This document shows positions 1-13,000 of a stretch of DNA of 64,000 nucleotides, piece after piece. A program made the translations under genes and the position numbers. Within the stretch, counting starts at the first letter, position 1. Every line of letters begins with the position of its first letter. The notes under the pieces were generated by a model. The model saw nothing but the letters and a program-made list of their open reading frames with translations, was not told where the DNA came from and made no database searches. Origin of the DNA: Neelides folsomi (lineage: Eukaryota > Arthropoda > Collembola > Neelipleona > Neelidae); contig JAQGBZ010000032.1 of assembly GCA_034687125.1 (NCBI GenBank), positions 248,001 through 312,000 of the forward strand. Direction: 5' to 3'.

Positions 1-3000
1 AAGAGTCTCTCACATATTTCAAGATTCAAAAGTCAAAATTGTGACAAAGAGCCTCCTTCGACTTGAGAAAAGAAAAGAGGAAGTATTCGGCTATCACATG
101 TACAAGGGCCCACTAAATAATCATGTCAAACTTACACAACAAGATCCTGGTGGTCGCTCACACCTACAACCATTGATAATCCGAAATATGCACAATAAGA
201 AATCTTTTCATGAATAAAACTCTTCATTCCGTCTAGCAGACAAAGGACTTTAAAGTTGAAAGGATAAACTTACAACGAAGAGGCATAAATGTAAATGTCA
301 ATCTTAAAAAGGCTTCATTATAATATTATTAACTAATCCATTCTCGAGAATTTTTCTATTATGAATAAGAAATTTCATTTTATATCGTTTGGGTTTCCTT
401 TATTTCTTAACAACAAAGCAAGGAGTCTCCTTTCAAATTATTAAGCAAATAAGTCAACTGCAAGTTTTCCACCCTCATTAGTCGTCAATAATCAAATGAA
501 AGAAAGTGACATTTAGAAATCTCACCCTCCTGCGATTCCGACAAGAAGTGTAATGAATGATGAAGGAAACAAAAGTATAAGAGTCGAAAATTTGACTCAT
601 TCTCAAAATAAGGTGCTTTACGGATTATTTTATTGTTACGATTATGAAGATCAAAGACTTTAAGAAGAAATAAATGTCAAAGCCGGTGAGGTTGGCTCAT
701 TGTCAAAATATTTTCGAGGTTTTTCACTCCGACTCGCTCGAATAATTTAATCAAAAGTTCTATTCATGCAAAATAGTGTTGTCAAGAGAGAAAAGTGTTC
801 AGATCGTAATCCATTGAAGTAGAAAGTTTCCCTCTGCTTCTTAATGCAGAGACAAATAGGAAATGGAGAGGAATAATGTAAATGTTTATGTGAGCTCATG
901 AGAAGGAAGCTTCTTAAACTTTACAAATACATAGCAGAGGCGTTTTGTATTACATTACAAGGATTACCTACAAAAGAATGACATATAATCTGTCAAAAAT
1001 ATTGTAAAGAGGAGAAGTGGGATAAGCTCTGGAATAAATGAAGAGTCTTATGATTCTCTGCCCCTTCCATAAGGAGGCTAATAAGAAATAAAATGGAAAG
1101 AAATAAGCGAACACGAAGGACTCCCCATTATGAATATGGTGATTCAAGCAAGAATGTCATTCTCATGAAAGTCAGGTTCCTCTGAGAATTCTGCTCCTAC
1201 CTGCGTGGTCTCAGTCCTTATCAACATATTACCTATTCATAGTCATGTAGGGCATTGATTTGATCCGTGTCTGGCGAGAAAGAGATCAAATTACCCTTCT
1301 ACGTTTCTCATATTATTCCAATAGGGCAAAAATGTCAGTCGCTCATATTTCATGCAACCATTCATGTTTTTAAAAGAGGAAAATCCTCAGAGTTTCCAAT
1401 TCAGCCCCAAACATAAATACCAAAAATGGTAAGTTCAATGATTATCATTACTTCCTTCAAGTCCCCATATTTTGTCCCCTAAACTTGTCGAAATATAATA
1501 AATGAAAATAATAATAATGAAGAGCATTACTGAAGTACAATAAAGGAAATATAAAGGTACAGGAAAGGTGAGAATGGGGCTTTGTTATGAAAATCCAAAA
1601 GTATTTTAAAATTTAATGAACCCGCCATTGAGAACTAAAATCTAAAATTGAGAAATGGATAAACTTCTTTGATAATTTTGGTAAAAATAGAGCATAATTT
1701 ATTTGACTATTGTGCAAGTGTCAGAAACTCGAGAAAATATGAATAGGAAGGGACGAGGCGAATTTTCCATAGCGAACCGCTAGCTCGCCGTCGCACAAGA
1801 AAACTTAGAAGTTAAGAATCGAAACATATGGATCAAAAAGTACAAGTTGAATAGAACAAATGGACCCATACGGAGATTTAAGGTAATGGAAAGGGGAGTA
1901 ATAAGTTCTCTATACAATACAATACAAAAGTAATAATAAGACATTTCTGTTCAAAAGTCACTACCTTATCTCCGGTGGAAATTGAAAACAAAAATTTTCA
2001 TTTTCCCTCCTTCATTCATTCATGGGAGTCTTGTATATTAGATAGTGTTTGGACTCGAATTTGGGTCTGGAAGTCGTGAAAATGAAATTGCCCTCCCAAA
2101 TTGCTATACAAGAGGTTCGGATATATTTCATTGAAAGACAGAGGGTGACCTCATTACTTAAACGGAGAACAGGAGGGTTCTTCACACACTATATGCTTAT
2201 ACCCTCATCCCCATACTCCCTCACCTCTCCATGAGGTAAAGAAGGGAAAATGGAATTGAACCAACCTGTGGATTTTCACGCCTTTCAGAAAAATGGTGAG
2301 AGGAAAGTAGAGGAATGACGAGAACAATTGAATCTTCGTCGCCTTTATCTTTCCCGGCTTCCAAAAAAGATAGAGGTGTTATATGAAAAGAAACCAGTAA
2401 GTTAGAATTTAATACGTGAGCAATACAGAAGCTCAGTCAATTCGACGTACCATAGAAAGGGAATTTGAGGAAGAAGGGAGCAGATGATAAAATTCCACTG
2501 CTCGTATTCCTCTTTAGTGGCTTTTCTTTCTCTTCTTTTCCTTCATTATCTGAGAAGGGAGAAAAAACACTTCCTACCCCATTCACTACATTTCCCAACT
2601 AGTGGAGACGCAGATCCCATTTTTAAGTGGAATTGAAACGAAGAAGTGGAAGAAAATTGAGTTTTATTCCTTTTATTCTCCAGTTAACGAGAAAGAGATA
2701 AGGAGAGTACCGGCCTCAAGTGCACTTTCGACTTCCTCCAACATTTGCATCCAAGATATCTGGGACCATTATATTACGTGTGGTTAGCCAGTGAAATATA
2801 CGCATAGTATTATTCATGACTAAACACATAAAAGAGGAAAAACAAGAGCTCTTGAGCCGTATTTCCTCTACTACGAGCGAATCAATGCTCCTTCCGCGAC
2901 TTCAACCACACTTAAACAAGGCAAAAAATTAAATACGATGCTTGAGCAAATAACCTGGAATTTGAGTAAACCTGTCAAATTCACTACTCTCTTTAACTAA

Positions 3001-3294
3001 TCACATAATGGTATGTAAAGATTTTGTGCAAGACCCCATGAAAGTCATCAAGTCTGATATGGACAAACGAGTCTACAATAAGTATTGGTCCTTTGATTTA
3101 AAGTCCATGACCCCATGAATGATTAAACTTCTGTATAAAAGTAAAGAAAGGTAAACATGTAATCATCTCTTAATACTTAAGCCGTTAAGTAATTGAAGCA
3201 GAATTATTTAACTTTAATGTCGCTCTTGTCTTTTAACCAGGATAAGTCAACCGCGACTAAAGTAGCATAACAAGCAAGCTAAAAAGGGAATATG

Positions 3295-3308
3295 TACGAG
3301 TACTCGTA
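3295..3308. repeat. 14-bp perfect palindrome
   Basis: TACGAGTACTCGTA is its own reverse complement. A related copy of the half-site (TATGTACTCGTATA) follows about 20 bases downstream near 3325. This could be a binding site for a dimeric factor or chance; no gene is adjacent. Confidence 0.4.
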
Positions 3309-4847
3309 TATGATTTTCCAGCCTATGTACTCGTATATTCAAATGTAAAATACCAATACCATTGAAAAAGAAAGAAAAGGAAGCTTGTAAAGTGTGTGGG
3401 CAGGTTAGCGAATTTGGAATTTGAGCCTTGTTTTTATAAAGGTGGATCATTGCTTTCTTTCCCTGGCATTCGTATTATCCCCTTTTTCTCTCTTGTTCAT
3501 GTGAGGGAGCTGAGCTAACCAACTCATTGTCTCGTCAACATTGAAATAGAAGTGGGAAACAAGAAGAATCTCATTCCTTTTATCTCACTTCCTTTCTTTG
3601 AAACTGACACTGACATTCTCTCTCGCTCATCAACTCCTCATTCCAGTACTAATTTTACATAGAGACATTTCCAAACTTCACATATTTCCAATTCTTCCAA
3701 ATGAATGGGGTTGAATGGAAGAAACGAAATTCCTCCTGGTCTAACATTGAGCGAGTGGGTATTCTTGTTAATTATTATTATCATACATTCTACTTACTCC
3801 TTAAGTTGGGCTTAAAAGACAGATAAAAAAGTTCTTTTTGTGTCATCCTTCATATTTTTGTATGAATAGATAAATGGAAGGTATAACTGGTAAGGTTGAA
3901 AGCTCGTTTTTGAAATAAAAGTATTAAAATGAGCTCTACAGAGGCTTCATTTCACGACTCGTTGAATGCACTTAAGCTAAGGAGATCGAAATTCAAATAC
4001 CCACTTCTACATAACCAAAGAAAAGTTAAATGACTAAAAATTCCTTAAGCTCAACTTGGAATGGAAACTAAACCACAGGCGGAGAGGACAATAGCAAGGA
4101 ATGTCGAGACGAGTTAGCTGGTGGATGCCAGCAAACCAGCCATGCAGTCAACATAAAAGCTCCTCATCTCCTCATCGTCATCCTCAACTGCATGGGGCAT
4201 AAAGGAGGCAGAGAGAATGAGAGGATCAAATGGACTCAAATGAATGACTCGATCTCTTTGCCATCCCCATTATTCCCAACATTAACATTCTCATTAAATG
4301 GGGAAACAAGGAGTGAACGTCTTGCTGTGTTCCCTAAATTCAATCACGCCTCCTTTATTTGCTCCTCTTTGTCCACCATTTTGTTCCATTTCATTACACT
4401 CCTACCTGACAGCCAGAGAATGATTAAAAAATGAAATTCCCCAACAGACTTAATGGAGTCCACATGGAAGCCAATTAAAAGAAATTAACTGATGCCCTTC
4501 TCGATACGAAAAATGGCAACTTCATTTGTCAATTCACTTGGGAAGGTAGGGAAAGGAGGAGGAGAACAAATTGACCAGATTGACGGAAAAGGGAATCGAC
4601 GTGCAATCCATTCGAGGTCCGAGAGATAATTTAATGCACATACGAAGGAAACGGCATTTGAATGAGAGGAAAGAGGATAATAGATGAATTGAACTGACTT
4701 TGTCAGCGTCAGCAAGTTCTTTTAACGGGAAAAAGGCGTAACCAAAAGGTAGACGAGACACATGTGTATAATCAAGACCCTTTATGTGATCTCGAGTGTG
4801 GAGACGTCCAATGTGTTAAAGCGTAAGCTGAGGAAAAGTAAGTACTT

Positions 4848-4867
4848 ACTACATAGTACTATGTAGT
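4848..4867. repeat. 20-bp perfect palindrome
   Basis: ACTACATAGTACTATGTAGT reads the same on both strands and has no spacer. The next base pair outward breaks the symmetry. It is followed by another GTTACCTATGTA. A dimer-binding site or cruciform is possible; no function is known. Confidence 0.45.
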
Positions 4868-6883
4868 TACCTATGTAAATATAACATTACGAGATCTAAA
4901 AACTGCACACATCGACTTCTTGAAATCGGATCAGTTCATCACCGTTGAGACATCAAATTAAAGTGTGAATGAAGACACTTCTTAGTGCTTCACTGCCCTC
5001 ATCCGCTCTGCTCCGTCTAAATGGAATCTAAAGAGGAAGCGAAGTAGCCAAACTGATTGAATGATCATCGTCGACCGAACGATGAAATAAAAGATCAACT
5101 GAAATAAACCTTGCCTTCTTTTATCTTCAATTAGGATGTAACGATCTTCGTCGTCCTCTATAAACCAAATTCCCTTCTCCAGGGGCAAAAACAGAAAATT
5201 CCGCTTAAAATAAAGAATTAACACCCTTCCGAGAGAATTCATGACTCCGCTTCCTATTCCATCTCATTATCTTTATTTCTTCATGCTTTTAAGCTACTCA
5301 CGGACTAGCTCAACCTTCTCAGAAATTAACATGTTTTGGCCCCAAAATACAAAACGCTTTTCTATTATATGTTCTATATTATACATGTACCAAACGTTTC
5401 GTACTTATAGCACAAGGTACGCGTATGTGCCTAACTACCGATGGTATATCTGTATCTTAAGTTTAATTGCAATCTGACGATTTGAAGAATGGCTCACTAT
5501 ACAATTTACAATGTAGTATTTTAGATACTTAATACTTTGTACAATTATTGAAAAATAATTTAATTGAATGCCATTTAAAAAACGTAGTAAAATAACATGT
5601 GTGTATTCAACAGCTCATCCAACAAAATTAAGTTAACGTGCATGTGGATATTAAACCATCTAAATTCATTGAGCTCTTTTCAGTATCCATTAAGAATATG
5701 AATTTGAAGAACTAATGAACTAAAAAACCGTAAAAAGTTCATTCAAAATTCAGAAGCTTTTTTATAAGGAATCCTCTTGTTCAGCACTTTTCTAGATGTT
5801 CGACTCAAACCAGACCGATTCCAACGGTGCGAGTGAGAGGGCTGATGGCTCAGTTGGGGCATTTACGAGCCTTCTGATGGCAACTTTACTAGCCCACATT
5901 TCAAATTTTACAGCTGAGAGTGTCAGGAGAGTCCTGGAAGAAGAGCCATGGAGCGCTTTGGAATTCGGAATGCAAAAGGAGTAAAAGTCATATTATGTAA
6001 GTATGTATGCATACATACAAATTTTTAAAATGAATTTATACACCTAACCTCTCTAACATCTTTCCAACAGTCTTCGTAATGTGATCGAATCCTCCTTCTC
6101 CCTTCCAACTCCGCGTCAAATGAAAAGAGAAGAAAGGTATTATCTTTCATGATTCATGGATAAACAGCCTCCTCCATACTAAAAATGCGAAGAATTTCTA
6201 GGTGCGTCAAAGTACTCTTTTGTTTTACGTCTCTCGAACCTTCATTTAAAATAGTAATTATAAAGCTGAGGAAAACAGAATCATAAACACAATGTTCGAC
6301 TATTGTAAAAATGTTATGTGCGAGTCTAATGTAATAGCTCATCATGTGCACTTTTAGTTTACTTTTAATAGATAAATTGGCAATAAAAGTAAAATTCTTT
6401 TATTAACAACTTGCTATTTTTGTAATGAGTTAATAATCTTTAAATACACAATAAACGTTAGAGATTTCAAAGCAGAACAATGAACTTGAAAGTAATAAAA
6501 TAAATAATAAATGAACTTGTTAAAAGTTATATGAATTCATAATTAGTTAATCTAACAACTTGTTAGACATAACGTGAACTTCTTATAGTAAAGTTCTTAT
6601 CTATTGCTATATAGAAATGTTAACAGATAAAAGAGGAGCATCCGTGTCAACTCTCCCCGTTGGCCAAGTCAAGAAAACGAAGTATCTTGTAAATAAAATA
6701 TTAGTGACTTCCGTACATTTTACCCAATTTATCGCCTTTAAACACGCAAGGTTCTGCCCAAATTCGTTCCCAACCTCAATCTTTTAGCCCAAATTTTTAT
6801 ATGCTTATTTTTAACAAATTTATTAATAAAAGTAAAAATCTCATTGAACGGCAATGCATGTATATTATTGTAATATGTAAATA

Positions 6884-7071
6884 CAGTGGAATCCGTTTAT
6901 AATGAATCTCAAGGGACCGACCATTTACGTTCATTATAACCGAATATTCATTATAGCCGAAGTTCATTTAACATTGTTTGTATATGATTTTTCAAATGAA
7001 GGGACAAAATTTTTAATTCATTATATCAAGATATTCACTATAAACGGATTCATTATAACCAGATTCCACTG
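6884..7071. mobile_element. MITE-like element, 188 bp, pogo/Tigger-style termini
   Basis: The element starts CAGTGGAATCCGTTTATAAT and ends with the inverted counterpart, whose reverse complement starts CAGTGGAATCTGGTTATAAT. It is flanked by TA on both sides (6882-6883 and 7072-7073), the target duplication expected of Tc1/mariner/pogo transposases. The interior repeats short CATTATA(A/G)CCGA-type units and carries no transposase. The CAGTGGAA terminus is typical of pogo/Tigger-related non-autonomous elements, so a family assignment at that level is reasonable. It cannot move alone. Confidence 0.75.
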
Positions 7072-10000
7072 TATATGTATGTATAAAATATGTAAATAAA
7101 CTAACGTGACCTCTTAAACATACAAAATTGAATTTTAAATTTACGAGATTTGTCCACTTTCCAAACAAATCTAACTAATGAATAATACATTTAAAAAGTT
7201 GTAATTCTCAAAAAGTCAAAAAGTTGGCTAACTTATTGGTCAATATTTGAGCAATTCGCATATATAAATTCGCCAATTTGTTAGGATGAATTTGCTCAAT
7301 TAACGTTCTCATTTGCCATAAACGTGTTGAATGTCCCTTCTCACAAGGACCCACGAGGAATAAATCAGAGAGGATAAATTCTTAATTAATGAAAATTAAT
7401 TATTAGAAAGTCCCTTCCCATCCGTCATCCGCTCGAGCCGAAGATGTCGGCTTTTAGCTCAAGTACTTATGAATGAATGTAAAGGGGAAACGAGTTCAAC
7501 TTTATTTTGCTTTCTGGTCAAGTTCCTTTTCTGTGGCGAGTTAAAGATTTAGAGGCTCAGGTCCTCGAAGCTCTCAAAGGAATGAAATATGATTCGAGCC
7601 ACGGGACACATGGAGAATAACAGGTACTTGGCGAGAAGAAGCACTCCCAAACAAATAGGAGGAGAAGGTGAGAGTCTCTCACAATTCATAAACTTGATAC
7701 GTAAGTAGATGAACTCCGAGGAATGACATTCTAATTGTTAATCCTGCAATTATAAATCATAAGGAGGGATCTTGAGAAGGATGGGCCAAATGGAGCCGAA
7801 GGGGAAACCAAAGAATTATTGGAAACGCGAGACGATCCAACTCCTTAGTCCTAGTTCAAACCCATCTGTTTTAAATCCTCCGTTTATCTAAGGGATAATC
7901 GTGGAGACGTCACTTAAGCCATGCCATATGAGAATCTGTTTCGCCGAATACTCATGAGTTACGACCATAATCAAAAGGCATTACCGGTTGAAATGAAAGA
8001 AGTTAATAATTTGGCGGTCAAAGCTTTTGTCCACCTACGGGCTCTCCTCTGACCCAACTCAAATCACCAAAGGAAAAGGCACTTGATGTCCATTTCTTTG
8101 ATAAATCCATTCACGCCCACACTCGGCCGTCGTAATATGTTACTCTCCTAACAATAAGGTTCACATAAGAGGAGAGCGACCGAGCGCCGACGAGAGTCTC
8201 AAACTGGGATCCTTCCCAGCTCAACTCGCTGCCGTGGAGAGAAGATCGAAGAAAGCAGGGCCGGCAAGGAATGGAGATCCACATGTGGGGGACTCAAGTT
8301 CCTTTACAAGTCTATAACTCTTCCTTCATTTTATAGCAGCGATTGTCAAATAACTTGAGCCCCAAATTCTTCACAAGGCTTTATGACACCCTAAACCGCG
8401 GCGAGGGACGAGGAGTTTAGAGCCGCATAACCTCCTTTATTTACTCAGCTAATTGGACACGATTGTATCTCGTTCACCCTTTCCACTCGTTCTAAAAATC
8501 TCCTCAGCCAGGGCTTCCATATGGGACCCATGGCATTACTTATACAATACTTTGTGGGCAACCATGGCGAATCATATAGTAAGGAGCCACCCTTTGCCTC
8601 TCTGACCCAATAACCCTGGCTCTTCTCCACACAATTACCGAAAAAAGGACAATATCTTTCATCTTTATCTTTCGCCCGCTCTCCAGGAGGCCAATTTTGG
8701 TCAAGAGATACCCCAAGTCCGCCACTCATTACAACCTTTATATATTCGAGCTCACCCTCAACAGCTTTTCCTCTTTTAAATTGAAAGAAATTCTTCTTAA
8801 ACATCTCAGTGATCTCAGTAATTGAATTGTGAAGGCAGGCGAGGGATGTTCGAACTCATGAAAATTCTCCCATTTGGGAAGTGCAGCCCTCGAGGTGGAG
8901 AATAATAAAGATGTGAACCGAAAACAGTTAATTTATGAAAATAAATTGTAAAATTGTATTTGAAGGAGAGGCAATTGAATTTGCGGTACATTTCCACGTA
9001 ACATGAGGAATAAGTTAAAGGTGAGTGAGGGCGAACCAATATGACCCACACGTAGGAAGATGACTTTCAACAATGAAGAGGCGGACGGGGGATAATGGAA
9101 ATTCGCAAAAGCCGAGCCGGATCTTTACACAGAAAAATAATCTCCGCCGACTCCATTAAATGATCGTAGCGAGGGGATATTTGATATCAGCTTATGTGTG
9201 AAATTGCATTTGTAAACATGACCTTTTAGAGACAAATTGAAGACATGGGTTGTCATTCCTTAGGCCATTAGTCTCTCCAAACACTTTCCTTGCTTTTTTG
9301 GCCCTATTTATCTCGCATCTTCACTTCCCGGTTAGAGTATAAAATGATGTTGCTTTAAGCACATCAACTCTATGCCTTCTTTACAAACAACTCAATAAAT
9401 ATGCATCTATGTTGTTTAGATATGGAAGCCTCTGATGTACCTCCTTAATACGAAGATGCAATACAGCGGGACACTGTGAACATACAAATTGGCAAAAAGA
9501 GGTTGAAATCGATACTGCTTATTTTATTATGTTTTTTATTCTCAATAAAATGCGCAATTGACATATAATTCAATTAATGTAGTGGCATCTTTATTTCAAT
9601 CATTCCTAATAAAGGACGATAATATTGGCGAATTGGGGATAAAAAGCCAGATGGTAAAAAATTGGAGCTTAGGAAAGAAATCCATATCGGTTGACTGAAA
9701 TGCAAAGAAAACGCGACCAGAATAATCAAGCTATCAACTTAAAACGTAATGAAGGAAAGGAGCTGTTTAAAATTCCTGGAAATCTCCCCAAAACGAATTG
9801 AATCCGAGAGCGAGAAAGGAATGGTATTTGGGTGGACGAGTTCTTGGGCGAAAGGGCCGCACTCACTCATTTAAATAATGTGAATGGACACTTACAAGGG
9901 CTGGAAAATGGGTAGCCCATAAGATAAATAAGAAGAACAAGCCCAAAGTGATAAGTTTAAACCCGAGAACCTCTGGTATGTTCAATGCATGTAGAATGCC

Positions 10001-13000
10001 TATTAGGAGGATGAAGAGGAAACCTTATCTAACTACTGAGGAGCTAACTAGGAGCAAAGAAGAGGTCTCGAGTTCCTCAGATCCTACCCATAGAGACATT
10101 ATAAATTGGATTGACGTTCCGAAGACTTTAGAGATGATTTCAAAGAGAGCAGAAGGAGCAAAAACTTCACCTCACCAACCCGGTTCTTTTACGATTGGGT
10201 GTCAGATTGACAAGCTACCGAGAGTCAGAAGGAACTCGGGCAATAAAAAAGCTCTATCCAATTGAACAATACGTCTTCAAATATCATATACTGTAAATAT
10301 TCATATGTCTGGGTATTCATCGTCTCCTTTATACGCCCATATATCTCACTCACTCGGTCCAACAAATATCAATAACTCAACAAACAAAAAATTATTTGAC
10401 TCGCATAAATGCTAAAAAATTCAAAACAAGATCCAAGTTTCAATTGTAATTCATCCAGCTAATAAATTCTGCCTAATAACTTAACTTCACATAATAAATA
10501 ATCTGTAATTCAACAATTAAAGTATAGTTCATTGAATACAATGACATTAAATCAGGAGAGTAGTATACCCTTATGAATCCTTGCTGCAAAAACAATTCGC
10601 AATTAAATTACAGGAACAAACGCACTTTTATACATGTGAATGCATCTTAGACAAAAACATAAGGTATTTACTTATAATAATGTTAAAAAAACAGTATCTG
10701 TATAATACATAAGTAAGACATTCTCACAATAAATGAATTAAATGAAACCAAACCTTTTATTAATACGAACTGAATAAAAAAGATAAAACTCTTAAGAAGA
10801 TGAACAATCAAAAAACAAATGGAAAGGGATAAGTTTAATGGACCTCGAACTTCATCTGTCGCTCTACCTGCCCTGATTAAAAAGCAGTCTTGAAAATATG
10901 TGAATGAACACTTTACCCAGAGCCCACACCGGGTCTCAAAGAGACTGCGGCTTTTTCTCATAAGAGAAAATCCATGGAAGGAGAGAAGCATTAAGATTTC
11001 TTCTTCATCTGCTAAGTAAGGTGAACCTTAAACTCTGAGTTTTTTCCCGATGAACCGCTGTCTACAAGCCATCTGCATATTTTATTCATTTTATCACATC
11101 ACGCCGTTACTCTCTTTCTCTCCACTTATTCTACCACTGACATCTGATATGATAATTCAATTACGACCGCAATAAAAACACTCTTTGTCGACAGCATCGA
11201 CCTATATTCGAACAAACAGCCCACTTGCCCACCTCTACAAACATATTACTCCATACAATATCGTGCTTAGTATATGCCTCAAGTTCCACTCCTCTTTGAT
11301 TCAAAGAGCGGCCGGGGTTATTATTCCACTTCCTCGAAGCCGACAAAACATTTAAATCACTCGTTAATGGATTTATCTTCCCTTTGTTTACAAAGGACTG
11401 ATATGAGGACCTCAACCTTTTCCATTAAGATTAACTCCGAGTCCATCATCCCATCCAAAAGTATTTAATATTTCCACGTCTTCTCTTTGAGGAATTAAAT
11501 CACGGCCCCTTTCACTAAATTTAATGTAAACTTCATCTCACGTCACACCTTCACTCGAGATGAGTTATGTTTCAAGTAAGGAGGTCCTCTCCTTATTTCA
11601 GAGGTAAATCCACTCTATTCTTTACCTACATTTACAAATCCTAATGTGAGGATTCGTGACATTGAAAGAAAGTTTTTATGAAGGGAGAAAAATTGAGAGA
11701 AGAAAAGGATGTGAGAGTAGAAATTAATGTCTGTTTTACTCCTCAAATTATTCAGCCTTCACTCATTTTCCATTTGACATCATGAGGCATCCAGGGGACA
11801 GAGAATGTTGGCTGCTGTGGGGCCAACTCTCGCCCATACAAGCCGATGAGAGTGTAATTGGGGAGAGAAAGAAGTTCTCGTGAGACATCAAAGTGTGAAT
11901 GATGGAGAAAAGGAACTTGAGAGGAAAGTCGTGAATGAAGTTGGGTGGTAAACTGACAAAATGAGAATACATTTAAAAGTATTTCACTCATTTTCGGCTC
12001 AATGCCTCACTTTTGTCTCCTAAAGAATTTAGCTCAATTCGGCTCAACTTCATGTGAAGACCTGAATGATAAGAAAAACGACTCAAATCACGGATTTCCC
12101 ATACATTTTCAAGAATCACCTTCCCCTGTTTATTCGCACATCCCAGTCTATTGTGGTGGGATACCTCCCGGTGACAATTCTTAATAAAAAGGATAAAGAC
12201 ACTACCTGCTAAACCCAAAGGATTCAACGGTCATACCGGATGAGTCAACTAAATGAGAGTAGCTCCTCTCTTTACTCTTCGTGTGTGTGGGTGGAAGTTA
12301 CAAGCTACCCATTTCTGTTCTTGTTCAGTACAATGTGAGAATGTAGCCCATAAAAAGAAATGAGGAGAATTGAGTTCATATTCCCACAGCGATTGAAGGG
12401 TCGGAGGCAAGCTCGTCACCATCCGTTCATTGAGAACGGAGAGAACCGTGGCCGGACCTCGTGGGTGAGGATGATGAGAGCATTTAATAGGGTGAACAAA
12501 AGTGACTCCGTGTAATGGAGAGGCAATGGTGGGGTCTTGGGAGTTGATATAAAGAATTTCAAGGTATTCATCAACACCTCCCACAGTCAGCCCAGGTATC
12601 CTGTCGATTCTCCCTATATCATCAGATGATAGAGAGAATCATCTCTCTCATCAGAATGTGAGGGTGATGTCTTTCAACGATAAAATGTGCTAAATAAAAG
12701 TCTGTTCAGCTTAGGAATGTTCTCTTTCCATCTTTCATCTATTTCCATTTTCTTCCTTCATGCCACACGCATTTCAAAGAGTCTTTTCCTTTTCTCATGC
12801 TGGTCATCACCACGACTGAGGTTCTAGCTCACAAAAATACCTTCCTCTCACCTTCCTCATTACAATTCATTATTCATGTCTCACTCACTCTCTTCTCTCT
12901 TACATATCCGCATTTGTAAAGGGCGCACGAGTAGAATAGATATCATAATAATACATTGTGATTGTAATACATACATACGTAATATTACTCAAGTATAGAT

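Larger units (their letters stand above)
1..6881. other. Non-coding DNA, probably LSD1 intron (left part)
   Basis: No open frame here resembles a known protein. The longest frames are around 60 to 90 codons and show no domain. The DNA is a patchwork of GC-richer blocks rich in GAGG/CTCC-like purine and pyrimidine runs and of AT-rich blocks. Small features are perfect palindromes at 3295-3308 and 4848-4867. It lies downstream (minus strand) of the last visible LSD1 exon, so it is inferred to be intronic to that gene. I see no exon, tRNA or satellite array in it. Confidence 0.55.

Noticed and set aside
12619-12651. Imperfect hairpin GATGATAGAGAG / CTCTCTCATC
   Set aside because: It falls in low-complexity GA/CT sequence where such pairing is common.
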